The notes: a model not told the origin generated them from the letters alone. A DNA stretch of 64,000 nucleotides from Agelaius tricolor (GCA_023055355.1 JALJCS010000001.1:47683381-47747380); one strand, 5' to 3'. Shown: positions 39,301-50,630, counted from the stretch's first letter. Translations and numbers: made by a program.

Positions 39301-42300
39301 TGCTTCATACAGAAACTTCCACAGCATGGCAGAGATTTTAATTAAGGGAGATATGGGGCTTATAATGGGAAGTTCTGGCAACTGGAGCTGCAGTTTGTGT
39401 TATCAGCTCTAGCTATGACTTGAAGGGGTTTTATTTTCTCAATAGTTTCCATGATGTTGAGTTGTTTTTCTGTTCTCTTGCTGGTGTTGCTTTTTTTCTG
39501 TAGTATATTTTGACTCATCCTTTTCTTAGTCTGACACCCATTTCCTGAATCTTCAGCCTGTGTGTTGATGTTTCAAGAATATATTTTTGAGTCTAGTGCT
39601 GTTTGACTTCATTCCAGTGGGTAGAAGAGGTAGGGTGCTGTGGCTTGCTTTTAGTAAGTAACAGGATGTGGGTCCGGGGCAGGAGGGTGGACTGCCATGT
39701 GGGTTTGTGAATAGGATTTGGTAGAGTTTTTTTGAGCACAGGACACGCTTCCTCCTGAGATCTGTATTATGACTTTGTTCGCCTTCCAGTTCTCTCTGTT
39801 TTCTCTTGGATTTTATTTTTTAAGAGAGCTGGATCTGTGAGGTAGTATGGCCTATCCAATAGATTTTTGCAAGACATAGGGACTTCCCAATTTCAGATTT
39901 CTGTAGTGCATGGTTTTGGAAGAGGTACTGATTTTTCTGGTTTTGATTTCCCGCTTTTACTGCTTATTGGACACTGTTCCCTTCATATTCAGGGTCAGGT
40001 TTTATCAAAATCTCCCTCCAAAAAAGGCTCTCTCTATTTGTTTGGTCCTTTTAACCTTTAACTACTGTGTTTAATGAGTGTAAGAGATGGCATATGCATT
40101 TTACTTCTGTGGCCAGGATATTTCTAGCTATTTCACCTGGGACTGCTGTTTAGTCAGATATTACTTTTGGCAAAATCAGCCATGAACTTCCAGAGAAGCA
40201 TCTTTCCCTCTTTCCTTATTTCCTTCCTCATGTGTGTTCCAGCACAGCGCTGGATTAAGAATTGGGGTGATGGTCACTTATTCATTGACTGATGAGAGGC
40301 TGTGATCCTGCATTGAGAAATACAATTTTCAGCAGTAAGAGAGAGCTTCCTCTTCCAAGACAGTGTGTTTTTGACTTTTGGGCATAAAAATTTGGTTTTA
40401 AAATATCATTATTTTTAGTAATTTAGTGTGTTTTAAAAATTGACCTTTTTCCACACCAAAGACTTTAAAATAAAAAATCTTATAAAAGGGGAAATGAAGC
40501 AAGAAATAAAGATGCTAGCAAGAAATAAAGATGCCATTCATTCTATTAATTCAAATTTCACTTTTTTTCCTTTACATTGTGATCATATTAGCTACTGTGG
40601 TGACTTTGTTGTGTCACTTTCAGACTTGTCCTGAAGACCTGTACCTTAAATGCTTTTGTGAAGGTCATTTGTTGGCATTTAACTCAATGCTTGTATGACT
40701 TCTGATCCTTTCAGCAAGTTGTCCTTTTCTGTGGCGTCCAACATGGGCCATTTGTCTGTAGTTTAAAATGTTCACCAGCCTGTTCCTTGGCCCCACTTGG
40801 CCAGTAGCCTTGTCTCCAGTGTTTACTTGGTAGATTGTCCAACTGAGTGCTGCCCTGCTTTTCTCCTGTTTCTCCCATGTGCTGGGAGGAAACTCCAGCA
40901 ACAAACCAGTTAGAAGGCAGCTGTACACCAAGCCCAGCATTTGGTTTTCTGACCAATATTTTTTGTCTTGTTCCTGTCTACCCCTCCACTAGCATGTCCA
41001 TTGTCTGATGTTTACTCAGGCCTTGTCACAGAGGGGCTTGAAGCCTCTTGGCTTTTTCAAACATATGGAGAGTGAGGCTTTTGGTACAAGAGTATGGCTG
41101 TGCATCATTTTGAGAGTGGATAGACAAAGCTCTTTACAAGTAGCTGGAAGCATCACTGAAACACTTTGGTGGATCCAGATTTTAAAATCTGTACTGAAAT
41201 AAAGCACAGTAAAGATGTGGAATAGGCATTTGGCCACCCGTGAGATTACTGTACCCAGCAGTAGCAGAATGTTTTTGTTACAGATCAAACCTGTGATTAT
41301 TTGTGTGTCTGTTTATCCAGAGGGTTTGTGTTGATTATTGTAACCCTAATACTTTCAGCATTATCAGTGTCATTCTAAAGGTGGTGTTTGCTCTGGGAAC
41401 CACCCCATTCACTGGCTTTCTGCATAAAATCTCTGTTTAAAGTAGAGTTTTTTCACCATTCTTTTAAATAAATGAAGTTTTCTTCTTGGTACATGGAGTG
41501 TAGGTTTTAACCATACAGTTGTGAAGGCTGCTGTCATGGTACATCCTTAGAAAAATAATATCTGAAATGAGGAAAGAAATGCGGTGTGATTTAATGCAGA
41601 CATTCTTCTTAACTCATATCGATCTGTGCTTAACAGTATTATTATTAAAATCCCATAAAATTGTATCTCTCTGTTAGCACATACAGTGATATTAAACTGT
41701 CAGCTTGTTCATTTTGCTGAAGCCTACAATTTAGGCCATTAAGAATTATTACAGGTAAGTCTTAAAATATATTATGCATCTGCAGAGCACTGGAATACCA
41801 AAACTTAATGGAAATATTTGTATTGCTTAGGTAAAAAAAATCAGAAATCCAAATCTAGCTTACAGACGTGTTTGATGCTTGTGAAGAGTTTAATACAATC
41901 TGTCTGAATGGAATCCCTGATATAACCAGTTTTACTAAAGCTCCTTAGGCAGCACAAGAAGCATGGCTGTCAGGTATGCTTTTTTTCCATAAACACTGAC
42001 AGAAACTTACTTGTAAACTTAACTTCTTCAGATGGTTTCAGGGGCGTATTTTTGTGTTACCTTCTTCAAATCCTCTTGAATGTGAATCTCTTTAAGGTAC
42101 TACCAGCTGTAACTCAGGAACCAGCCATGCTCAACTTTTCTCTAGTTCACTTCATGCCTCTGTGTGTTTTCCCCTCTTGTGTGTAACTGCATTTCTGTCC
42201 AATTCCTTTGGCAGGACTCTGAGCGGAAGCACGAAGAACGCTGCAGGGAGAGGACCAAGAGTGAGAAGAAGGACAGGCACCGGAGCCGCAGCCGCTCTCA

Positions 42301-42436
42301 GGAGAGAGATTCCTCTTACAGCAGGCAAAAAGACAAATACAGAGAAGACAGCCGAGTAAGAGACTGGGATAAAAAAGCAGACAGAAGCAGAAGTCCTAAG
42401 AAATCAAAAGACAAAGAGAGGTCCAAGTACAGATGA
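24129..42436 (+). CDS. PPIL4: Peptidyl-prolyl cis-trans isomerase-like 4, complete 13-exon gene
   Basis: The exons join without a frame break into 479 residues (24129-24198, 24667-24734, 24820-24884, 26670-26787, 28402-28544, 28900-28996, 30448-30564, 31476-31600, 33708-33774, 34615-34726, 36254-36350, 36994-37132, 42215-42436). Order of parts: cyclophilin-like domain (1-161), an acidic linker, an RRM (about 240-318, RNP2 LFVCKL at 242-247 and RNP1-like YAFIEF at 283-288), a Lys/His-rich segment (about 383-406), and an Arg/Ser-rich tail ending [21 protein letters not shown]4 is a nuclear protein linked to pre-mRNA processing. The position of catalytic Arg55 of cyclophilin A is Asn44 and that of Trp121 is Tyr118, so isomerase activity may be weak; human PPIL4 has the same as I remember. 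The tail is about 13 residues shorter than human overall. All introns are GT-AG, and one has U12-type signals. Very secure. Confidence 0.97.
24667..24734 (+). CDS. PPIL4: PPIL4 coding exon 2 (residues 24-46)
   Basis: Encodes [20 protein letters not shown] and NVQ. Acceptor TTGCAG, donor CAG|GTGAGT. Carries Asn44 at the place of the cyclophilin catalytic arginine. Confidence 0.95.
24820..24884 (+). CDS. PPIL4: PPIL4 coding exon 3 (residues 47-67)
   Basis: Encodes [20 protein letters not shown] and F, with Phe49 and Gln52 at cyclophilin active-site positions. Acceptor GACAG; donor TTG|GTAAGT leaves two bases of the next codon, which becomes Cys68 after joining. Confidence 0.95.
24907..24941. 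repeat. AT-rich TATA/CATA microsatellite in PPIL4 intron 3
   Basis: Alternating ACATA and TATA units just after exon 3. Ordinary simple sequence. Confidence 0.75.
25948..26000 (+). repeat. Two adjacent short hairpins in PPIL4 intron 3
   Basis: GTACCTG (25,948-25,954) pairs with CAGGTAC (25,962-25,968). Immediately after, ACACAACTCCAGTCC (25,967-25,981) pairs with GGACTGGAGTTTGTGT (25,985-26,000), with one bulged base and a 3-base loop. The second stem is GC-rich and stable in RNA. It is too short for a typical microRNA precursor, and no function is known to me. Confidence 0.7.
26670..26787 (+). CDS. PPIL4: PPIL4 coding exon 4 (residues 68-107)
   Basis: Encodes [20 protein letters not shown] through the conserved [18 protein letters not shown] core of the cyclophilin domain. 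Acceptor TTTTTTTAG, donor CAG|GTCAGC, phase 0 end. Introns 3 and 4 on either side hold no other exon that keeps the frame. Confidence 0.96.
28402..28544 (+). CDS. PPIL4: PPIL4 coding exon 5 (residues 108-154)
   Basis: Encodes [20 protein letters not shown] and the following [20 protein letters not shown]. Tyr118 and His123 sit at the Trp121 and His126 positions of cyclophilin A. Ends in phase 2 at AG|GTGTGA. Confidence 0.96.
28900..28996 (+). CDS. PPIL4: PPIL4 coding exon 6 (residues 155-187)
   Basis: Encodes the end of the cyclophilin domain ([16 protein letters not shown]) and [14 protein letters not shown]. Acceptor CTAAG, donor GAT|GTGAGT. Reading past this donor gives a stop after about 20 codons, so the longer open frame here is not the real product. 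Confidence 0.95.
29323..29362. repeat. 20-bp tandem repeat, two copies
   Basis: ATTTTAGGTTTCTATTTACC occurs twice in a row, with one change near the end, in PPIL4 intron 6. Confidence 0.85.
30448..30564 (+). CDS. PPIL4: PPIL4 coding exon 7 (residues 188-226)
   Basis: Encodes the charged linker [20 protein letters not shown] and [19 protein letters not shown], likely helical. Acceptor TTTTCAG, donor ATG|GTGAAC, phase 0 at both ends. Confidence 0.95.
31476..31600 (+). CDS. PPIL4: PPIL4 coding exon 8 (residues 227-267)
   Basis: Encodes [20 protein letters not shown] and the first half of the RRM, including RNP2. Acceptor ATCCCAG, donor AAG|GTAATT, phase 2 end. Confidence 0.96.
33708..33774 (+). 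CDS. PPIL4: PPIL4 coding exon 9 (residues 268-290)
   Basis: Encodes [20 protein letters not shown] and FEK, including the RNP1-like strand YAFIEF. Acceptor TTTTTTCAG, donor AAG|GTATGG. Confidence 0.96.
34615..34726 (+). CDS. PPIL4: PPIL4 coding exon 10 (residues 291-327)
   Basis: Encodes [20 protein letters not shown] then [17 protein letters not shown], completing the RRM. Acceptor TATCAG, donor AAG|GTAGGT, phase 1 end. Confidence 0.96.
36254..36350 (+). CDS. PPIL4: PPIL4 coding exon 11 (residues 328-359)
   Basis: Encodes [20 protein letters not shown] and [12 protein letters not shown]. It ends at a U12-type donor, AAGCAAGA|GTATCCTTTT, in phase 2. Confidence 0.94.
36351..36993 (+). other. 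PPIL4: U12-type (minor spliceosome) intron of PPIL4
   Basis: The donor GTATCCTTTT at 36,351 matches the minor-spliceosome 5' splice-site consensus (RTATCCTTT). GTCCTTAAC at 36,973-36,981 matches the U12 branch-site consensus and stands 13 bases before the AG at 36,992-36,993, the distance usual for this class. No long pyrimidine tract precedes the AG, also typical. Using this AG restores the conserved KQDAKYDL reading (KQDTKYDL in human from memory). An AG nine bases upstream stays in frame but would add three residues and crowd the branch site. Confidence 0.85.
36994..37132 (+). CDS. PPIL4: PPIL4 coding exon 12 (residues 360-406)
   Basis: Encodes [20 protein letters not shown] then a Lys/His-rich run ([20 protein letters not shown]) ending KSK. 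Donor AAG|GTACTT, phase 0. Confidence 0.93.
37133..42214 (+). other. PPIL4: PPIL4 intron 12, about 5.1 kb
   Basis: The longest intron of the gene. I looked here for an exon coding the DIYREMGFGHYEEEE-type segment that human PPIL4 has, as I remember it, between the Lys-rich run and the RS tail, and found none. A 19-bp tandem repeat lies at 40,499-40,536. Otherwise nothing recognisable. Confidence 0.6.
40499..40536. repeat. 19-bp tandem repeat, two copies
   Basis: GCAAGAAATAAAGATGCTA is followed directly by GCAAGAAATAAAGATGCCA, one base different. Confidence 0.9.
42215..42436 (+). CDS. PPIL4: PPIL4 coding exon 13 (residues 407-479, stop)
   Basis: Encodes [20 protein letters not shown], then [12 protein letters not shown] and the conserved end [17 protein letters not shown], followed by TGA at 42,434-42,436. 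The acceptor is TTTGGCAG in phase 0. This is the RS-like tail, expected to promote nuclear and spliceosomal localisation. Confidence 0.95.
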   Translation, partial: DSERKHEERCRERTKSEKKDRHRSRSRSQERDSSYSRQKDKYREDSRVRDWDKKADRSRSPKKSKDKERSKYR

Positions 42437-42468
42437 AAGACAAGGAAAATATGGAGGGGAACTAAAAT

Positions 42469-42474
42469 AATAAA
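42469..42474 (+). terminator. PPIL4: Polyadenylation signal of PPIL4
   Basis: AATAAA lies 33 bases after the stop codon, with an overlapping AATAAT and T-rich DNA just downstream (TTTTTTCTTTTGTGTTAGTG). A very short 3' UTR would result; longer forms are possible. Confidence 0.7.
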
Positions 42475-42900
42475 TTTAACTTTTTTCTTTTGTGTTAGTG
42501 TTTTTTCTGTAATACCTACGGTAGTGTCTGACTGCAATATGCCAGAAGATTTTATGGCTTGATACCTTTCATTGGGACATGATCTGCTAATTCTAAAATT
42601 CAAGATGAATCACTGCAAATTGTTCTGCCCTGGAGTGCCTGTGCCTGGATAGGGTATTTCAATGGACTGTGAAGAAAGATAACTTCTTACTGATTCTCTG
42701 GGAAGGCTGATACTTAAGGAACATAATCAGCTGAAACTATCCCGTGGCAGAAAATTCTGACTAGGCAGGCCAGATGGGATGGCTATAATCTCCAGACCTA
42801 AGCTAAGCAGGGATACTGAGAGTATTTAATATAGGAACACGCTTTCCAGCAGCATCTGCCCTGTCTTTGCTTTGTTAAAAACAAAGCTGGAGTCCAACAT

Positions 42901-43274
42901 CTTTGGTGCTTGTGGTAATTAGAAAACAGAACAAAAAAAACCCCACCTTCCTGTAATGTTGAAAATAACATAGAAAATGCTGTAGCAGAAGCACTGGCTT
43001 CTTCACTTTGACGTAGCTGAGGCCTGTTTGAAGGGGAATGCCTCGTGCTTTTGAGGCTCTTTGTTCCTTAGTTGGAGGCTTAGAAACCAGCTCCTCAGAG
43101 TTTTCTATTGGATTCCTTTACTTGAAACAGCTTAAAAATGTGATGTAGACTCAATTGTTTTATTATATGGATTTGAGTGAGTTTGAGACCTATTTTGATG
43201 TCACACATTATAGTTCCTTTAGTTCTTTGTAGTCTTGAGCTTGAGTCCAAGACTTAAAGTGGGCTTGACCAAAT
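42901..43274 (+). repeat. Direct duplication, copy 1 (about 370 bp)
   Basis: Begins CTTTGGTGCTTGTGGTAATT and ends GTGGGCTTGACCAAA. It aligns along its whole length with 44,742-45,108, roughly four in five bases identical by eye with small indels. No coding content is seen. Confidence 0.9.
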
Positions 43275-44335
43275 ACAGAAAGTGTACTTGGCTAAGAAGC
43301 TGCCTTTTGATGAATCTCTTACTTTTGTGTTCTTCAAAGCATAAAACTAGAAATCCAGGGCTTCCACAGCTGTCTCCTGGTAAAACATTTCTAACTGCCT
43401 GATGCCCTCCAGGGGCCAGTGCCATCCTTGCAGAATCTGAGCGAGAGCCCTCTGTCCCAGAGGAGAGGTAAAAGGGAAGCCTGTCCCTGGAAGTGTCCTG
43501 GGGAATCTGGGGCTGAGGACTGCTCACTATTCCTGTCAAGAAAATTTCTGCCTTCTGTCTGGGCGTAACAAGACTCCAAGGAACTGAACTAGATCAGGTG
43601 ATGGTGCCTGTGGAGTTGTGCTGTGGAGGCAGTAGGTTGTCTCAAGGTAGAGAGACAACCTGGCCTGCTCTGTTAAAGAAACAAGGATTGATTGTGCTGT
43701 CATGCTGTTCTCAGTCCTGCTGTCCTCCACACAACATTTTTAACGTGGGAGAAGCACTGGCCAGATTTGACAGGGATGTGGAGTTAGCGAGGCCATTGCG
43801 TTCTTGCTTTCTTTAGGAAATGGCAGTCATAGGAACAAACTAAAGCTTCCAGCTGGGGAGAATGCTGGATTCTTGCTGAACATCACAGGTCCTCTTGTTT
43901 GAGAGTTGTGGCTTAATATCACCAAGAGTTTCAGCAGCCATTCCTAGGCTTCAGCTAGCCCTCAACCACCTGTGGGACATACAGAACTTACCAATGTTTA
44001 GAAACAAACACCCTATTTCAAGTGAATGTGCTCACTTTCCTGCAGCAGAAATGGCTTTGCAGCAGGTAAATGCTTAAGACCTGAAAGTTTAAATGAGTAT
44101 TATATGGAAGTAAATAGTCCATTTTCATTGTTGGCCAAAGAGTCTTCAGAACTAAGGATTAAAAAATCAGTTCATCCAAATGGTTTCAAGTTTCTGATTT
44201 TCAATATGCCTTGGTGCTGTTAAAAATGCACAGTATCTTCAGATTAGTGAAATCACCTGTTTCTATTTTTTAGGAGGAAGCTTTCAAAGGTGGATGTTCA
44301 AAAATAAGGTGATATTAATTATTATATTAAAAAAC

Positions 44336-44369
44336 ATTATATATTTTAAAATATTATATATTTTAAAAA
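44336..44369. repeat. AT-rich 17-bp tandem repeat
   Basis: ATTATATATTTTAAAAT is followed by a second near-identical unit. The stretch contains only A and T. Confidence 0.8.
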
Positions 44370-44741
44370 ATAGGTGATTAAATGACAGTATAGAAGCTGC
44401 CAATTTGGGAGCAAGTACTTAATATTAGGGGTGCATTTCTAGGCTAGTCTGCTGACACTGGAGGGGTCTCAGTTCACCTGGCACATAGACAGCAAAGCAC
44501 TTGGGTTAGATGGGATTTACTCCTCCTGTCGTTGGAAATTATGGTTGTGTACATGTGGTTCTTCTGGGAATGGCTTGAAAAACATTTCCTGCTGTGCCCG
44601 TCCAGCCAGAGGTGTTGGAGTGGACAGGACTTTATTATCTGGGAGCTGAAGAGTTGACTTGTTTTAATCTAATGAGAAGTCACACTTCCCTGTCATTTCG
44701 TTTTCATCAATGCTTTCTCCAATCTCAGTTTCGCTATTGAC

Positions 44742-45108
44742 CTTTGGTGCTTGTGGTAGTTGAAAAACAGAACCAAAAAACCCACCTTCTATAATGTTGA
44801 AAATAGCATTGAAAGTGTAGCAGAAGCATCAACTTCTTCACTTTGACTTAGCTGATGTTTGTTTGAAGGGGAACACCTCATGCTTTAGAGCTCTTTGTTC
44901 AGTGGTTAAAGGCTTAACAACCAGTTCCTTGGAGTTTTCTACTGGATTGCTTTACCTACAACAGCTTAAAAATGTGATGTAGACTAAACTGTTTTGTTCT
45001 GTGGATTTGAGTAAGTTTGTGACTATTTTGCTGTCACATGTTGTAGTTTCTTAGTTCTTGGTAGATCCCTTGAGTTTGAGTCCAAAACTTGGAGTGGACT
45101 TGGCCAAA
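44742..45108 (+). repeat. Direct duplication, copy 2 (about 370 bp)
   Basis: Begins CTTTGGTGCTTGTGGTAGTT and ends GTGGACTTGGCCAAAA. It is the partner of the copy 1.84 kb upstream. A local duplication or two insertions of one unrecognised interspersed repeat would both explain it. Confidence 0.9.
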
Positions 45109-47704
45109 ACCATGTCATGAATGGGATCTGGTGGCAGAGCACTAAAGGCAAGTGGGAAGGGAGGGTAGGTTGCACCAGAGATCTGTCTCTAATCTCATGG
45201 ACATCACACAAGTCAGTGGAAGTAGCGTAAATGTTGTATCCAAGTGGTTGGCGTTGCAGGATGGGAGTTACCCAAACCCAGTCCTGGTACCCCTGTACTC
45301 TCTAGAGATAAAGCTCTACCTGCTTCCTTCCACTTGTCAAAACCACACCCAACCCTAACAACCACACAAGCAAACCAAACCAAATTCTCCCCCACTCCCC
45401 TCATCCATTTGTTATTTGGACATGCATTTTAAAATTTCCAAGAAGTTTAGAACAATTTCTGATTCTGTTGCTGCTGTTATCTTTGTCCATCTCATCCTGC
45501 TGTAGCCTGAATTTTTTCATGTAAAACTTGTATGTTGTTGGCAACAGGATTACAGGTTTTGCTTGTAAGCTTCCTGGAGCATGGGTAATGTCTCTCCTTT
45601 TCTGTCAGTCACCTGTTGCACACAGAGGAGGTGCAAGCAATTTGAAAAATGTTAAATTACTGTCAGATTTATGTAAATACTTGCTTCAGGGTGGTATTTT
45701 TGTGTAAAATGCTTGGTCTGGCCACTGATGGAATGTGCGTTTTCTCAGTGAGCAAGCCACTGTCACCTTGGTTAAATGTGGCAGCTGTGTTAAAAGGTAC
45801 CAGCAAACTGTGTTGGTTTAGGTCTTACGAGCTTACAATAAATCATTGAAGCTGAAAGACAGTTCCAAGAGCCTTCTGAAATCTTAACCTGAAAGGCAGT
45901 AAACTTTTGAACTTGAAACTTGTTTGGGACTTTCTGACTCTGTAAAAGGTACTTTTTTATTTTAAACCCAGTGGAAAACAACTTGAGTCATAGCAGTATC
46001 TTGTTATATAAAAAGAGGAAAATAGATATTTTAGGCCAGCCAAGTAGGGATCCTGCTACATCAGACATTATGGATGGGATTGCAATTTTCCAAGAAGTTA
46101 CCATTGTTTGCATTATTGGAATTGGTTTTCCTGTTTTTTGTTCTCTCTGTTCTGTGGTCAGACGAAGTGCTTGCTACACTGGCATAGTTTTGGGGAAGTA
46201 GGAAAGGTGGTCATTTTTGCAAGCATGTAGAAATATCTCTTGTAAAGATAGTGGCTTTCTGCCAGTGTGAATACAGGATTGCCTGTCAGGAACTGAACTG
46301 GTACTCTAGTAGGACCTGCTAAGTTAGTGATGTAGGCTTTTGGAATGAACACCTGTCTCCAAGTCAAAATTTTCAGTGTCTCCAACAGGGAAAGAAATTC
46401 ACTGGCAGAAAACATCCAGATTTTGCCTAATAGTAAAAAAAAAATGTAATTTAAATCAGGAGCATAGCTTATACTGTTGAGAGAGCTTGGTTTGAGGGTC
46501 TGACCTGAGCCTTCCTGAAGGGAGTAGGGAAATACTCTCACTTGAAGCAGGATGGAGAATATATTAGTTCCACAATTATTAAAAATATTCTTGGCAATAG
46601 ATCTTTGATGTAGCACTTGCTTTATTCTGACTGTGTTGTGTTCTGCTGGTTAGGGGCTAAAGAATTTTCACTGTGTTACTGTGGCCATGTGCTTGTTTGG
46701 TACACAGCAGGTAAACTTTTCAGATGAGGAAGAGGGTGATAATGTTTTTCTCTTGTGCTGATGCAATAGTGACTGTTTCCTTTAGCAAAGCAAATACCTC
46801 AGTGAGGTGTGTAGACCAAAACACCTGAGGTGTTCCACAGAACCAGTTTCAAGAGAGTGGTTTTTCCATGCAGGAGTCTAACACCACCAGGAAAGTGGTT
46901 TTGCACAGGGAGCCTTCTTCAAAGTCGTGCTTGGTCAACTCTGTAGCCTCCAGGAGCTGCTGCAACAAGGCTGCCCCACTTTGAGTTTGGCAGTGATTGT
47001 TTCTGGTGAAGGTCTTGTTGTTTCACAAACCAGTAAATCCTCAGTCCTCAGCACTGAAACATCCATTAGTGGGGAGATCTTTCCCTCTGAAAACCACTCG
47101 TACTCCAGCTCTTTCCCTCTTCAACATAACAATGGCCTTAAGCAGCAATAAATCCATACTGGGAAAACTCAGCATGGTTGTCAGCACAAGGGAGCACAGC
47201 AGAGAAAGGAAATGTCTATAAAACCACAGCCTTTGGGGCTCAAACGTGTGTCTGTGCTGGTGAGTGAAAGTGTGTGAGGCCATCTGAAAAGTTGAGTTAT
47301 TTCTCATGGTCTTCTCTCATGTAGCTGGGGATCACGTAGTAAACAGGTTTCAGGAATTGGCTGAGGGTCTTCCTGGCTGCCTACAATTTGAATGATGTTG
47401 AAATCTTTTTTGCTCATGGTTTTTTACAGTAGATGGGCATGGTCATTTCAATAGAAATGAGATTTCTTTTATCTAATTGGCTTCTCTTTTCCTTTTATAA
47501 TCTCTGGTTTGTTCCTCTTTAGGTAGTGAAACCCCTATTTTACTGAGAAGTAGGGGTTGAAACAACACCACACAATGTATGTGCTTCACTCTGCTGCCTG
47601 CCTGGGTTACAAAGACTGCAGCAACTTTCTTTCCAGTGGCACTGCTACGTGGTGGTCTTGTGATGAGGCATGGGGCATTGTGAAAGCTTCACTGGAGCAG
47701 AGAA

Positions 47705-47790
47705 GATCCCTCCTCTCCAGGGATGTTTGTAGTTTAGGTTGGACTTGATGATCTCAAAGGTCTTTTCCAGCCTAGTTCATTCTATGATTG
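47705..47790 (+). mobile_element. CR1 LINE 3'-end fragment
   Basis: Reads as an old CR1 tail: CTCTCCAGGGATGTTTGT, GGTTGGACTTGATGATCTC, AAAGGTCTTTTCCAGCC and an ending near ATTCTATGATTGAG. Only the last 90 or so bases can be recognised; the true left limit is uncertain. Confidence 0.75.
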
Positions 47791-50630
47791 AGTCCAAGGA
47801 GTGATGAGTCAAAGGTTGTTCTGCTCTCACAGCTGTTCTGGGCAGCAGGGAGCTAACATGTGTCTTTAGTTGTGGCTCTAGGAACACTTCCCTGTTTCTG
47901 TAGCCTTAACCTGCCCAGCTTGGTGGATTAGAGGAAGAGTTGTGCCAGAAGTAGGATGGAGGAGGCTGTGTCCTGCCCCTTTATCCTGTGACTGCCTGGG
48001 CACTGCTTTACACAGCAGCAGGGCGTCCTGGCTCCCAAAGAGTTTCCAGGGGTCTGGGTGTAAGGTGGAACCATCACTTGGAAAAAGCAAGAGTGAGGCT
48101 TGCAGCAACCAGCAAACACTCTGGGTTAAACGGGATACCACTACAAAGGCTTTGGCCACCCTGCTTACTCCCACAAAATGTGCAGGTAGTGGGATTTCTG
48201 ACTGGGCAAGGTCAACCCTGCTCTGGTGTGCTGCCTTCTGACTGTGGCAGACGTTCTCTCCTTCCACAGCACAGCACCCCAGCCATCCCTCAGGGCAGAG
48301 GGCACTGCACATGCAAGAGCTGTCTGAAGCATCCAAAAGGTCCCAGAGGTTGACCCCTCTTAGTCTCCAACCATTCTTGCTGCTTAAATTGGATTTGGGT
48401 GTATTTCTTCGCAGCGAGGTAAGGAAAAAGCAGAGGAAAACCTCAGGTTTCCATGAAGAGGTGCCTGTCAGACTTTGCTGTGGACAGGCTGAGCATCTCT
48501 GAAGCAGTCTTTCAGTGGAGGCACCAGCAGGCTAAAGGGGATTGTTTGGATTTTGATATTTCATTGAAGTGTCCCAGAGCAGGTTCCTTCAGACATGGAA
48601 ATGTTTGAATGAGGCTTTGCAGTATCAGGTGCTAAGCAAAATGTTGGGTTTTTTGAAGTATTTTTTTCCACATTTCCCCAGAGGTCAGGAATTTGCCAGA
48701 TGCATGGGAATGAGGCTGTGCTAACTTGGTACAGCAATCCTGGTGGAAAATTTTTCACTTGACCCAGAATTCATATGCAGTGTTCTCACTGCCCAGTGTT
48801 CTGCATCCCTGCTGGAGTGAGTCTGACTAATTTTTGCCTGTGACTCAGAACAGAGGTGTGTTGGGAACCTCTTTTATTTTTTTTTTCCTTTTGAAAAATG
48901 AAGTGAAAGTCTATCAAACTATGGTTATATGAGAGCATGGCCTGCCAAATGAGGAAGTAAAACCCTCCTATAAAATGAGTTCTGCCCACTGCACTTATTT
49001 GTCTCAGTTACATCAGCCATACCTGTAAATACAAGCTGGTGACTTCCTTGTGAGTCTGGTACTGCTCTGAGTCCAGCTTCTGGCTGGAGGATGGTGGGAC
49101 AGCACTTGTGGGCCACAGAAAGAGCAGCTGCCAGGTAAGGTGCAGAGCAAGGGGTTACCTGTGGGCACAGCTGGAGCAGGGGAAGGTGGGGAAGAAAATG
49201 GCAAATCTTTTCTTAGTCATCAAGACAACAAATTTCTGGTGTTTCTGTGAAGAGCTTATGAAGAGTTATGTGCATCTTTCATTTGTGAAAATAAAAATTC
49301 TTACTTTTCTGAAGGTAGAGCAGCCCCACCACATGGCAGGGCTCAAATGGGCAGTCAGTCTTAGGTGGTTTGCAGAGTCATTCTCAGGGGTGAAGGAGGC
49401 AGAGGGGTGAAGTGGTCTGGCCCCAAGGTGTGAGGGGCAGCACTGTGGTGGCAGGGAGCTGTAGCTGTGCTCCTTGTGCTGCTTGGCAAACACATGAACT
49501 TTAGAGAAGACCTTATCCTGCTCTGCCTTGACCAGTGCCAGGTCTGTCTGAGGCTGAATCCCCTCTGCCTCTGCTTGGGCAGAACTGGCCTTTGAGGGGG
49601 CTTTGAAGAGCCCTGTGAGTCAAACTGGTCCTTACTGTGGTTCTGTGCCCTGAGGCTGCTGGAGGTGCTGCTCTGACTGGTCAGAAGAGGAGCAAACACC
49701 TGGTGGAAGGAAAAATCATTCTTTAAAGTCATTCAAGATGTAGTAGTTACCACCACTTCTTTGGAAAATTGTTCTCGATTATAATTTTCTAATCTTAAAA
49801 ATCTGTCAAAATATACCAAAGGCAGAAAAACATAAGAGGTTTTTAAATTTTGTTTTGGTCAAAAGTACTCATTGAAATATTAACCTTCTAAAATGTTAAG
49901 ATTGAAATAGAATTTTGGAAATCTGACTGAAGCCATTCCTTCTGTGTGTGTGTATCTGTGAGAGGAGTCACAGCAACACAGAGTGAGTGCTTTTTAAGCT
50001 AGAACATAGGATGGGTACACCATTATCTGTGGATAAATTATTCTATGAAATGAGAAGACTTTGGCTTTCAGTGGAGTGAAAACAAAAAGAGGTTCCAGTG
50101 GGATCAGCTGAGATGAAGGGAGGAAAGTGGCAGGAGGAAATCTAGGCAGTTTGCAAATTAAGGTCATAAAGTTTATAAATGGCATTTCACAACCTGTTTG
50201 TGATAGCAAAAGTTGGACTCTGTGATACACAATTTCTCCTCTTGTCATGTTTTACATGCTGGTTATAAGCAGCCAGCTGACATGCTGGAATTGGGCACAC
50301 TCCTGACTGTTTACTAATGTGTAAGCCAGGGATTTTATTGCCCTTTAATTCCCCCTTGAGAAGGGTGACCTCAGTGTTTTCTGTCACCAAGGCTTCCATC
50401 TGTTTTTCCAAATTATTCTCTCTGTGGTGAAAACCCTGCAGTGCCTGTATCACCCATTTATGATGTTTGGCCACACTGCAGCAGAAATCCAGTGGTTAAC
50501 TTTGCAGAGTTGCCACACTGCTGGTGATGGCTGATGCTGCATCACATCAAGGCCAGGCAGCATCCGGAGCTCAGCGCTTCCCAAGCTCAGCAAACCAAGG
50601 GGATTCACTGCTTGCACAGAGGGACCAAGC

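Noticed and set aside
47878..48336. Minus-strand frame of 152 codons
   Set aside because: No recognisable domain, no splice borders, opposite strand also open; probably chance.
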